Positions 52,918-63,813 of a DNA stretch of 64,000 nucleotides are shown in pieces. Below the pieces are notes generated by a model. The model was not told where the DNA came from. It saw only the letters and a list, made by a program, of their open reading frames with translations, and searched no databases. Source of the DNA: Datnioides undecimradiatus (Eukaryota; Chordata; Actinopteri; Lobotiformes; Datnioididae); NCBI GenBank assembly GCA_008933995.1, contig WARS01000110.1, forward strand, positions 930,001 to 994,000, read 5' to 3'. The position numbers and the translations under genes were made by a program. Within the stretch, counting starts at the first letter, position 1. Each line of letters starts with the position of its first letter.

Positions 52918-55900
52918 TTAAATTATTTTTCCATAGGTATCTGTGGTCAGTTTGTCCTGACTGGTGAATTTTGCTTCATTTACCTGCACCACAAAGGCTG
53001 CCAAGCCAGCCAGCATGGTGAGCAGTGCCATGCGCCGCAGCCTGCACACGTTGACCTGCTTGAGCAGGAAGAACCGAGCCCAGCCCAGCTTCTTGGCGGT
53101 GTGAGGGGGGTAGCGCATGCTGTTGACTCCCTCCATCTTCAGCTGCTTGATCAGACAGCTGCGCAGGTGGCTGAGCTGGTCAAAGCTGTGCCGGCCGTGG
53201 TAACAGCCCATACCGCTGTTACCTGAGCAAGAGGTGGGAGGATAAGTCAGCTGTAAATGTATTTCAGATGTATGCCTCTGAATAGAAAAGAAGGAATAAG
53301 TGCAGTTTGGTGTAGCTGTTACACACTCACCAACTCCTCCGAAGGGCAGCGCGCTAACAGTGAAGTGTACCAGGCAGTCATTGGCCAGCAGAGCGCCACT
53401 GGACGTCTCAGCGATCACCTTTTTGATCAGCTGTTCAAACAGAAAGAGAGGCAGGGCAAGGCAATCAAACTTACAGCTGTGGGTACAACTTTACTGTCGT
53501 TACAGGATGTTAAACATCACGGCTGCGAAAATATCTCAGTGTCAACCTGCAAAGAGCAACTAAAGTGTCTGCTGGTGTTGTGTTTACCTTGTTGTCCTGG
53601 GAAAAGACGTACACGACCAGAGGTTTCTCTCTCTCGTTAATGAACTGGATGGCCTCGTCGACGCCGCTCACTGTGATGATGGGCAGCAAAGGCCCGAAGA
53701 TCTCCTCCTTCATCACTTTGGACTCCGCCGTCACGTCCTTCAGCACAGTAGGGCCTGCAAGGACACGGTGAGAAGAGGGTCTGTTGAGTGGTCAGACGAC
53801 TAGAAAGCATGGCTAAAACCAGCATTTTCTGCAATTTCCACATGAAACGTTACTTAAATGAATAATCCGTGTTTAAAAGTATATTTTTCTGTTGAGTAAT
53901 TGTTGACTGAAGAAATGAATAAATAATGCTTTTTAGTGACAAGTCAAACACACTGCATACCTATGTAGCACTGGGATTCATCACTGTCCCCGCCCACAGC
54001 GACCGTGCTCCCCTCCATGAGAGCCATGACCCTCTTAAAATGCCGCTGGTTAATGATGCGTCCGTAGTCCTCAAAGGTTTTTGGATTGTCTGTGTAAAAC
54101 TCCTGCAGTGAGAAGTGAAGGTTTAAAATGATTTATGTTTCATTAAATGGTGAAATTCAAACTTAAGGAAGGGGTTTCCTTCATGTGGTGGAGCAATACA
54201 TATCAATGGAAGTTAAAAAACTCAGATAAATACATTATTGTCTTGTTTCTAGTAAATTAATAATAATAATATGATAATATTGTGCTGTTAATACTTACTA
54301 ATACGCTGAGGAAATTGCATTTGGGGACATACAACTACATATCAGTTACATGCAAAGCTTCTGTTACAGTAAGCTGCTGTTCTCAAACATGTCATGGAGC
54401 ACCAAGGAACTTGATACACATTATCACAGAGCAGCATTTTGTCCTGGAAAGCCCTCCCCTGTCCACTTATGATCTTAAGTATAACTGACATCTTAATGTG
54501 AGACCAACCTTGATGCACTTGTTGATCTCTTCCACCACTCGGCCCTGGATGGAGGGTTCACACAGGACGTAGTCTGGAGCGATGCACGTCTGGCCGCAGT
54601 TGACAAACTTTCCCCACGTGATGCGACTGCGCCGGGAGAAAACAATAATGCAAAACGTTAAAGATTCATTTTTATGTTGCATTTGTGCCCAAGTCTCCGG
54701 AGCACAGCAGCATTTTGTGCTACGTTTTTACAGTCCCGACTCACCGACACGCTACCGTGATGTCGCAGTTCTTGTCGATGTAGCACGGGCTCTTCCCGCC
54801 CAGCTCCAAGGTCACAGGGGTGAGGTGGCGAGCTGCCGCCTCCATCACCAGTTTGCCCACTGTGCTGTTTCCTGTGTAGAAAATGTGGTCAAATCGCTGC
54901 TTCAGCAGCTCCTGGGTCTCTGGTACGCCACCTGTCACCACTGGATACAGATCCTACAGGAGGGAAATGTAGTCATTAAAACGCCCTGTACGTTGAATCT
55001 AAATGAAGATAAATGTAAAAGGAGTTTGGGACTGAACAAAGCGGGAGGCTTACTTTGTCTAAATACTGAGGGAGAAGTTCCTCCATGACCTTTGCAGAGT
55101 GAGAGCTGACCTCGGATGGTTTTACTACTGCAGCATTACCTGAATGTAGAATGAGATACACGATCATTAGTCACATTCATAACAAAAGAAAAAGAATAAA
55201 GAAACAACCAAAGCTTCCGTATCCAATCTGTGATAGTCATTACTGCGTGATTTTAAAAGTTTTTGGTTTATCCTTTATCAAATTATCAGCTGACAGCTGA
55301 TTTCCAACATTTTAAATCATTTTTTGAGAGTGAGACAGTGGGTGGACCCCAACGCAGACCTCAAGGACGGAGCTGGTGCGGTTCAATAACTTTAATGAAG
55401 CAAAAATACCTAATGAAGGCTTACTGCATGATCAGGCAGGCAAGGGTAAATGATAAATAAGGTAGTCAAAAAGGCAAATATCTGAAAAAACACAAGGAAA
55501 TCTAAGAATAAAGGCAGAAACAATGAGCATCGGCGAGCTAGCATGCAAATTAGGAGGAGAAGGAAGGCCGAGTGTAGTGTTTTATACCAGCAGCGATGGC
55601 TCCAACCAGCGGCTGGAGGGTGACGGCCCACGGGTAGTTCCAGGCCCCGATGATGAGCACGACTCCCAGAGGCTCCGGCTGCACGTAGACCTCATCGGAT
55701 ATGGTAAGCAGGTTCTTCTCTACCGGCCGAGGAGCCGCCCACTCTGCCAGCTTCTCTACAGCCAGCTTGATCTCTCCCTCCAGTCCCAGCGTCTCAAACA
55801 GCTCAGTCCCATGTTCACTCTGAGAGAAGGAGGAGGGACAAAATCTGGCGCTCGTCTCCACGTTCTTTTGTTTTTTCATTTCTCGTTTGTTAATTCATGT

Positions 55901-56654
55901 TCATCGATATGTTCAGCAGATCAGGTCATAGCCTCAGAGTCTAGTCATCATCCGCAGTACCATGCCATTCAAAAACTTTTCACCTATTTAATTTAGCCTG
56001 AAAACTATAGAGATGTCATTTTAAACAATGTTATTTGGCTCCATCGTGTTGTTGTATTGACCTAGACGCAGGCCAGGTTATGGAGATCTGGAGCAACGTG
56101 GCTGTATCCATTTACACCACCGCTGTACAAACAATGGAAGGAAACTGGTTGAGCAAGTTTAGAAAGAAATAAAACCACAAACTAAGAGCAGCATAAACAG
56201 ACATTTCACTTTGTTTTCCAATCCAATTGTTAACTGAGTTCTAACCTGTTTGCTATGAGTTGTGTTAATAACTGTGTTCCTGATGAGCGTAACACCAATC
56301 ATGGCTCTACCAGGCTATCAGGACATAATCTAAGGCAGTGAATGTTGGATAAAAGTTGGAATATTTGTTTTGCAATATGCTCCTGTCAAGTGACTTGTGC
56401 ACGATCCAGACTCTCCAGGGAATGTGTCCAGAGTCTTGACCATCACAAATGTTGATCAAATGATCAACATGTTCCTGGTCTGCCTGGCCTACCTTGCCCA
56501 GGTCCCTTTTGACAGCATCTGCGATGTCCTTCCGTCTCTCTGTGATGAAGCGGAGCAGGTTATTCAGCTGATGGATCCTGTACTCCAGTGGTTTGGTTTT
56601 CCCCGACTGGAAGGACTTCCTGGCTCGTTGTACAACCAGTTGTTCTCGAGACAT
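52918..56654 (-). CDS. aldh3a2: Fatty aldehyde dehydrogenase ALDH3A2-like, distal tandem copy (506 aa, 9 coding exons)
   Basis: ALDH3A2 is the membrane-anchored enzyme that oxidises long-chain fatty aldehydes with NAD+. Coding exons: 56493-56654, 55588-55819, 55054-55139, 54745-54953, 54509-54626, 53961-54102, 53588-53754, 53331-53430, 52918-53222. The acceptor TTAG sits directly before the ATG, so the first coding exon begins with the start codon ([15 protein letters not shown]). Visible motifs are GAWNYPW (Asn115), [10 protein letters not shown] (Glu210), [11 protein letters not shown] (Cys244), [30 protein letters not shown] and RYPP. The tail [11 protein letters not shown] followed by a hydrophobic segment (about 470-484) strongly resembles the human ALDH3A2 tail and separates this copy from its neighbour. 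A strong splice donor (CAG|GTAAAT, boundary at 52984) after residue 485 suggests an alternative last exon; reading through adds 21 residues ending TYGKII. Confidence 0.94.
55325..55580. mobile_element. Non-autonomous teleost DNA-element-like copy in intron 2 of aldh3a2-like
   Basis: GTGGGTGGACCCCAACGCAGAC ... GGTTCAATAACTTTAATGAAGCAAAAATACC ... CAGGCAGGCAAGGGTAAATGATAAATAAGGTAGTCAAAAAGGCAAA follows a repeat that I recognise as common in teleosts (gtggacccaaacgcagac ... ataactttatt ... aggcaagggtcaaaa). It reaches to within about 10-20 bases of the exon-2 donor at 55588. No open frame of its own. Confidence 0.6.
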
Positions 56655-57320
56655 CTAACAGAGAAAATGAACAACAACAAAAAAATGGGCCAGCTGTAAC
56701 TTCCTGGGTGATTTAATGGATTTCTATACACATATATAGTTAATCTGCCTACTATAGGCACATTTTAGACAGTTACTGAGCGCCATATATTTCTATCTGT
56801 GTGTTTGTGTGTGCATAAATATACATATATAGAGAGAGACAGAGAGAATAAAGAAAGAATACAACTACTTTATGAAATACTTACAGTTATGACAGAGTTA
56901 TGCGCAGTTCATTAACGTGAACTCAGAGAGTTCAGCTGATCTGTGGATGACATTAACAACATGTAATAAGACATTCTGATTACGCATGTCTGAAGCAATC
57001 AAACACTAAAATGATGCATTTGTCAAAGGGTAAAGTCGTGCATAATCTACGTTCCTGTACAGTTTCCGTTACCCACCGCTAACTGTAACGTTACTGTAAC
57101 GGAATGACAGTACTCCTAGTAAATACAAGTTAGAGTAAATACAAGGGCTTTAATGTTACAGCTACACATCTATCCTGGAAGTCCGGCTGTATAGTCCGGC
57201 TGCTAATAGCATTGCAAAGTGTTAGCTAGCTGTAGCAAATATAGTAAGAAATATAGCATAAACTATTAATATCTATATATGCGAGAGCCGCAGGGCAGCG
57301 ACAACAAATGTAACTTTTAC

Positions 57321-57450
57321 CTTTCCTCGCCTTTCTCTTTCTTTAACCAGTCGTATTATCCACTGTAACCACTAGTAGCTAACTAGTTACAAAGTTGAGC
57401 CGTTGCACGGTTAGCTAACCTTTTGCCATCGGCGATTGGTCACTTCGCCT
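57321..57450 (-). promoter_or_regulatory. Promoter and non-coding first exon of the aldh3a2-like gene
   Basis: A minus-strand donor (GGAAAG|GTAAAAG) at 57321 ends a short non-coding exon, and the next acceptor lies directly before the ATG exon at 56654. Minus-strand CCAAT (plus ATTGGT) occurs at about 57434-57439, a sensible distance upstream. No minus-strand TATA box is obvious. The exon start is estimated, not seen. Confidence 0.5.
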
Positions 57451-57464
57451 GTCAATCAAGGAAA

Positions 57465-57490
57465 TAACCAATCAGCTATAAAACCCAGCC
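57465..57490 (+). promoter_or_regulatory. Plus-strand CCAAT plus TATAAAA pair, divergent from aldh3a2-like
   Basis: On the plus strand, ACCAATCAG is followed about 8 bases later by TATAAAAC. This looks like a core promoter firing away from the aldh3a2-like gene. No plus-strand gene follows that I can recognise. The CCAAT box may instead serve the minus-strand promoter. Confidence 0.3.
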
Positions 57491-57499
57491 AGCCTTCAC

Positions 57500-59880
57500 T
57501 TCCATAACAATAACAACAACAATGTATAGCCTCAGGCTGAGGTTTAATGGCACGCTTGTCTATTGTCCCAGGGTTGAAGAGCTTGTTTGAACAGACATTC
57601 CCTTCGCTCTAAATCGAACGATCTTTGGTGTCGCATCTGCGGCATTAGCGATCATTAACTAAATGTTTTCTGGAACATTATTAGATAAATAGGTGTGATT
57701 GTGAAAATATCATCCAGCTCCCTTGTATTGATGATGCGGTGACTTCAAATTGATGATGCGAAATTCTATTTGGCCTTAATAACATTAATCTAAAAATGAG
57801 AAGGTAAACATTGAAACACCTGCATTGGAAGAAGTTTAATTGACACCAAAATAAATAGTACTGGTACTGAAAAAAGTTCCACTTACACATATAATAATTA
57901 CTTTTTTTCAGTGTTATTGCTTTCAGTCACCAACTTTAGAGTGTATGGGTTTTTGATGAGGCAGCAAGGATGGTGGTTTTATTGCAAGCTGAATATTAAA
58001 GCAGGGTGGAGAACAGAGACAAGTTAACACTGTCAGATTGAATATTTTTTGGTGGATAAGTGTGAACTTTACCTTTAATTTAAGCTCATGTCAACTAATT
58101 CAAATGGAGATAATAGGAATTAAATTGATTTGATGTTATGTCTACAAAGCTCAAAGGGGCTCACAAAGAAATGTTGGTGGGGTGAAAGTTGGTGTGATAG
58201 ACAGTGTGGATGAAACACACTAAAAACGAGCGGAAGGTCAGAACCAGCAATGACCAGGACACCCGATAAAACTCAACAGCAATCAAAGAAGAGACCAGTA
58301 GAATCAAATTCACTAGGTTTATGAATAAGCGATAGTTGATAGATGCAACCTGCAAACAACAGCAGGAAAAGATACTCAGAATGTTTTCACCTAAGGAAAG
58401 GATGATGATATGATCATGGTTGAAATCCATGGAAGAATGATATAGTTGAGAATGGTAATGGTAAAGTCCCATTGAGTATGTTGATAGAACATGTTAAAAA
58501 TGAGGTTCAGGGAGACAAAGTAACTGATGCCAAAAGGTTGAAGAGGGATAGCGCACTGAAAGAAACCATGTCAGTGGCAAATGGGTTCCATGAGCTATAG
58601 CATGAACATTCCCAAATCATCAAGGTGTTTCGTATTGCTAAAGAACAGGGTACACAGTGCAGCAGTGTGAAGGAATGCTTAAGTGCACAATGTGTGGAGG
58701 CCAACATTAGCATGGAAAACTTGAAGAAGATGCATGTCAAATGCACAGTACTGTGTTTGCAGGCTGTTTTGCACAGAGAGAAGGAGGAGGTAATGAACAA
58801 AGTTTAACCCTTTAAAGGGCACTCATTGAAATCCATGTAGAAATATGTTTAGAGATTTTGCTGATGGTCAGATGGGCTTACATGTTGCTAAAATAAGTGC
58901 TAACTGCTGGTAACTGTAGTTACTGTTAGCTAGCTAGCTAATAGCAGTCTTATCTGCTGACTCCACCTGGGTGACGGTAACCACGTCCAGCAAGCAAAAC
59001 CACCTTAGTGCTGAATTATCCAAAGTGGCCTCTGTCATTGCCAGATGCTGATTGGTCAAACGCAGTAGTGATTAATAACTGGAAGCAGTCAGTAGGGAAG
59101 AGTCAACTAATGGGACTGCAAGACAGACGGTTGGGGGGGTGTGGAAGACACATTCAGCACTTTTGGCGCTCTGTTAAAGCTAATCAATAGTCTCTGTTTT
59201 TACAGGAAACATGTAAATATGCAATAAAGCACTCTGCCTTCGGTTCCATGGGAATTTTAATAGAGTCTGTATCTTACCAATGAAAACTTCTCTGCCTTTC
59301 TTCCTGTAAGTGGACTAAACACATGTGCGGTGCAGACGTTCATGCAAACTTGACCCAAAGACCAACTTTCACTGCCTTATACGTTGGTTTGCCAGTTTGT
59401 CTGCACTAAGGTCCATCTAACTTTGTGTAGTCTACTTGGAATTTACCCAGAAGCAAATGTCATTACTTTGCAGCATGGACTGCTCTTGGACTTGGGCTTT
59501 GAACTCCTGCAGGTCAGGAAGATGAATGCTCTCTTCTGGGAAAATGACATGCCTTGTAGATAAACATGGACAAGGGACACTGGAGCATGCAGTACTCTGG
59601 GAAGGTTGACATGGAAGACCGTGTTTCATGGAGCCTTAATACAGAAGAAAGTCACACTTTTAAATGATTTAAATGTTGATGTGTTTTTCAATCCTTCGAG
59701 CAGTCAAGTTTAATTTTCTATGGTTTCAAATGGGTATAAGGTAACGCAATACAAAATAAACAAAACATTACCATTCAAGATATTGTTTAACTTTAAGTCA
59801 CGTGGAAAGTTCATCTGGGAACTCGGCTTAAACAAAGGTTGGAAAAAATAAAACGCTGAAAGACATCTTCATTTTTGCTC
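57500..59880. other. Intergenic stretch between aldh3a2-like and ulk2
   Basis: Apart from the coding remnant at 58.19-58.81 kb, I see no exon or RNA gene here. Sequence is AT-rich. Confidence 0.45.
58190..58807 (+). pseudogene. Broken coding remnant, family not recognised
   Basis: A plus-strand frame from 58442 to the TAA at 58805-58807 reads like real protein for about 120 codons (KVPLSMLIEHVKNEVQGDK, KRLKRDSALKETMSVANGF, then KVFRIAKEQGTQ). It is rich in charged residues and broken by one in-frame TAG at 58598-58600. Upstream, another frame continues the coding-like text (RIKFTRFMNKR, LIDATCKQQQEKILRMFSP) with two stops and a frameshift. There are no introns, so an old retrocopy or decayed single-exon gene is likely. 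I do not recognise the family. The opposite strand here also has hydrophobic open frames, which I take to be shadows, though that is not certain. Confidence 0.4.
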
Positions 59881-60820
59881 ATTTTAATAACAAAGACTGT
59901 ATTTGTGTTCCATAAAGAACAAAGAGAGACACCCCTTGGTGAGAGACACAAGTATAACATTAACATTTCTCTTTGAAAAGAAATCGGTGCTTGGAAAGTG
60001 TTGCATTTTCAGGGTCGTGACTGACAGCGGGGGTTCTTCAAAATGCATTCAGATCAAGCTGGAGAGGCGCAAAACAACAGGGTACATACATTCAAGATTC
60101 TAGAGGTTCTATGGGGTAAAATGCAGACTTGGTACCCATGCTTTATCTAAAACAGTCCATCTTCTTCAGTCCATGGACTAAATGGTACAGAACACAGATT
60201 CAGGTGGGTTGCCATCAGTTTTACTTGTCCCTCTTCACTCTGTGTGCAGTAAAAGGCTTTGTGTGGTTCAGAGTACTTACGACAAGGACGAGGGAAAACT
60301 GAAACCCAGATATGTCTAGGAAAAAGAACAGTACATCAGAGAAACAGGCCCAGGGACAGCTGGATGCCTGTGAATGCATTTATACATTGTTGTTTTTTGT
60401 TTTTTTTTTTTACACAGAAAAAGTATTTATTCACACCTGTACAGAGGAGTAGGCCTACGTCTGCTTTCACGAGAAGGCACCTCCTTTTCCATCAATAACT
60501 GTATACTACTGGCCTTAATGCACACCTGGCAAGTGCACGTGTGTATATATACACTCATACATACATACAGTACATACACTGTTGGGAGCACAGCAGACGA
60601 CTTGAGGGGAGGCAGAGGGACTGAGTGGATGCTAGGCAGTGCAGGTTGTGAGAAATATAGGCGTTGTAAAATTTTGTAAAAGGAGTGTGAAATCTGAAGA
60701 CTTCAAGCTCATTGTAGAAAATTTTATAAGACCCACTGAACAAATATGTGTTTCTTGACCTCAACAATGAACAGTCCTGGTAGAAAGAGTTCTCTGGAAA
60801 GTTTTGGAGCTGCCACGAGT

Positions 60821-60831
60821 TTTATTTTATT
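60821..60831 (-). terminator. Candidate polyadenylation signals for ulk2
   Basis: On the minus strand this reads as two overlapping AATAAA hexamers about 1.8 kb after the ulk2 stop codon. It is the clearest such signal in the presumed 3' UTR. Use is inferred. Confidence 0.35.
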
Positions 60832-61004
60832 CTTTGGCACACCCCTGTTGTGCCAAAATAGGTTTCCCTAACAAACCCTTGGCAGACATGAATAAAATGT
60901 ATCAAATTCATCTATGTACATATAAAGATTTGTGCTCTTTTACTGACAGGCAGGGCATCTGATGGTGTCATCGATGCCTCCAAAACACAAACCGTGATCT
61001 TGCA

Positions 61005-61007
<3 letters not shown>

Positions 61008-61032
<25 letters not shown>
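61008..61032. repeat. (CA)n microsatellite
   Basis: About 12 uninterrupted CA units, within the presumed ulk2 3' UTR. Confidence 0.9.
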
Positions 61033-61035
<3 letters not shown>

Positions 61036-62635
61036 CCCTCCCAAAAAGAGAGGAAAAGAATCATCACATGCACCACATACAAATATGTACAAGTTTGCAA
61101 ACATCAAGTTTTGTTAAAAAAATTAGCTACAGATACTGACGGAACATAAAAAGCTGTAGTATTTTAGTAAAATGAAACTTATTAAGGTAACTTATCAAGT
61201 AATATAGCCGTTCAGTTTCACAACTAACCCAATCAGGGTTTAATCTGGACGCCCGATTGGTTGTCGCTGTGGTGACAGTAGGATGGCCTGCCACCACTGC
61301 AGAGGCTCTCGAGTTCTGCTCTCCCTCTGAATATCTGAGCCTGTACACCTAACGCCCGAGAACGTGAGCGGAGCGAGGCACTGTCGCCCGAAAATTCACC
61401 CTAACCTCTCCTCGCTGTGAGCACCATGATCAACAAGATACATTCCCATAAAACTGGAAACCGAGGGAAATCATGCGACGAGTGTCAGTCAGAGGTTTTT
61501 ACCTGCAAGTGCAAAACAATATAGATAAAAGTCCATGAGAGCGACCCGGCTCTCTAGTTTTCTAGGATTTATCAAACCTTTCATACATTGTGTCAGTTAT
61601 ATGTTTATGAACGACTGCATCTGTGAATAAATTAAACCTGCTGACAGGAGAAAAGTGGAACTGTAGCCAGTTTGTCTCGGCTGTCTGGAGTTTCCCCGGT
61701 TGTGCTGCCTTATGGGAAACGTATGCATCATGCAGACTTGCTGATTATGTATACAGATCAGGTGACTTTTGATTCTTACCCCGCCTTCACATTTCTACCT
61801 TCAGAACATGTACGAATACACGTCCCCTGTCAATCCATGGTAAAGTGCTTGAGCTAACAACACAAGTAAAACATAAAAACGAAGCAATTACAAATCTAGA
61901 CGCTCCTTTGCTCACATGGCTGTTTGCTAGTTTCTGTAACAGGGGCTCGTGTTTTCATGTAAAAGACGATATCGTTTGAGAGTCGGATCTGTTACAGTGG
62001 ATCGGCCGTAAGCCTTTTGCTAATTTCTTCCGTTTCCTTCCGCTCCAATACTTGAGGTTTTCAAGATAGGCAGGAGACTCAAACATCCATGTTTTTCTGA
62101 ACCAATAAATAAGAACAATAACAACTTAAACACAGAGTAAATAACTACTGATATCACATAGTAAGCAGGATATAAAAGAAATGAACTGTTTCATGGGGAG
62201 CTCGAGTCTCTTGAGGCCCACACAGTCTCGTAGCCCCGTCCATCCGCTTTTTCTTCTGGTTTAAAAAAAAAAGAAAAGAAAATGATATCCTAATGGACAT
62301 TAGTTTACACACACGTCGATCAGGTGGTTTTTTTCACCATTATAGAGCAAGAGAGAATAATGCACTTGAGAGTGCATGTATCATGTCCGCATCCGGTGTC
62401 AGCCTTTTGTTTCTGGATCCGTTGTCATCTTTGGTTGGAAGTTTGTGCATCAGTCGCTCGTCACAGTTCAGTCCGTGATGCAGCCGGTGAAAGTGAGTGA
62501 TGATACGTACAGATGAGGCCTATCAAATGAAAAGTGCTTGAACTGCTACGGGAGGGAACAGCGGCTTTGTGAGGATGGCAGGTCAACAGTCTTAGGACGT
62601 GGTCCCTCTGTGTGCGTGCGTTTATATGAGGACTG

Positions 62636-63813
62636 CTACTCGTACAGCGTGACAGTGCAGTAGCAGAGGGCTGAGATCCTGCGTTCCACACTGGCCTTAT
62701 CTGTAGGGAATATATAGAGAACAAGTATAGATAACATATTATTAGACGCTGTTAAAGCAAACGCTAAAGCAAAATACAGTTATGAAACAGATACAGGTCC
62801 GCTGGAGACAATGGGCCTCATGCAATAACATTTCATTTGTTTTTGTCCCAAACCTCTCCTGGAACACATTTTCCCGTGAAGTATAATCATTCGGGTGTTT
62901 CGAATCAGACTCAAGAACTCTTAACTGGACAAAAGTTTTGTGTCTGCTCTTGAGGAAGTGTGTGTTTGCAAGGTTTTGAACGGTGGAATAAATAACATGC
63001 GCAAAGCACTAACAGCTACATGTTCTGCTCTGTTTTTACCACGGCGATGTTTCACTCACACCAGCAGCACCCAGGCGCACACAAATGACTTTGACAGTGC
63101 AGAGCTTCCTGTTGTGAGAAATCAGTAGACAACACCGAAACGCAGCGTGGTGTGGTGCTGAAGGACCCGAAAGATAAAACGCCTTGTTGTATGGAATGGT
63201 ACAGTGTAATGAGTGATGGTTTGACACAAACTTGACCCTCCAAAACACCCAAAGGCACCCAAATGTCAAACAAGTGCTTTGCCCATATTTGAAAATATTT
63301 ACACGGAAAAATAGTGAATGTTCTTGCATGAGGCCCGATGTCTCAGACTGTGAGTGTGTGCGCTTGCCTCACAGTTTGTACTTACATTTGACCACGTTCT
63401 CAATGTCTGTGGGGTCCTGCAGGATCTTGGACAGGCCGTCCAGAAGCATGGCGGCCTTGCTGTAGCGATAGGCGATGTCCTCCGTCTGCTTGAACATCTC
63501 ATCGAGAGCCGCTGACTGGACCTGGCACGCAGAGCATCACATTAGGGAGCGAGCAGTATGCTGTACACTGTGGCTGCATTTGCACACAATCTGAAAAACG
63601 TCGGACTGAAGTCTTCTGCGTCTTCAAGTTTCAGTCATGTGCATCTGGGACTTACCATCTCCACAGCATGATTGTAGATGAGCTTCTCCGCAGTGACGCT
63701 GTTGATCTCGTCCACAAAGCGCTGCTTGTCAGAGAAGAAGTGGTTGAGTTTGTCGGTCAGCCTCCGGCAAAGGGAGATGCAGCTTTTGTAGCGCTCGTTC
63801 AGATTCTTCACCA
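62636..63813 (-). CDS. ulk2: ulk2, 3' end: last three coding exons (C-terminal 118 aa of the kinase protein)
   Basis: ULK1/ULK2 are the Ser/Thr kinases that start autophagy. Their C-terminal (EAT) domain binds ATG13 and FIP200. Exons: 63656-63813 (ends NHAVEM), 63386-63521 (begins [10 protein letters not shown], then [17 protein letters not shown] and [14 protein letters not shown]), 62636-62700 ([21 protein letters not shown], stop TAG at 62636-62638). Splice sites and phases agree. The QTED-YRY-KAA-LL-GL--ILQDP-DIENV-KYK pattern fits ULK2 better than ULK1. The kinase domain and the central region lie beyond the right edge, so the gene is cut by the window and not truncated in the genome. 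The last few residues (CTVTLYE) differ from the mammalian end. Being next to ALDH3 genes in the same orientation matches human ALDH3A1-ULK2. Confidence 0.93.

Larger units (their letters stand above)
59880..62635 (-). other. ulk2: Probable 3' UTR of ulk2
   Basis: This stretch lies downstream of the ulk2 stop and has no coding exon that I can support. Minus-strand AATAAA signals occur at 60821-60831 (two overlapping) and 60426-60431; an ATTAAA lies near 59882. A long (CA)n run sits at about 61008-61032. Vertebrate ULK2 genes have long 3' UTRs, so the transcript probably ends somewhere between 59.9 and 60.8 kb. The exact end is not determined. Confidence 0.45.

Noticed and set aside
58161-58472. 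Hydrophobic minus-strand open frame of 103 codons
   Set aside because: It is the complement of charged plus-strand coding-like text, which typically yields hydrophobic antisense. No signal of its own, though not fully excluded.
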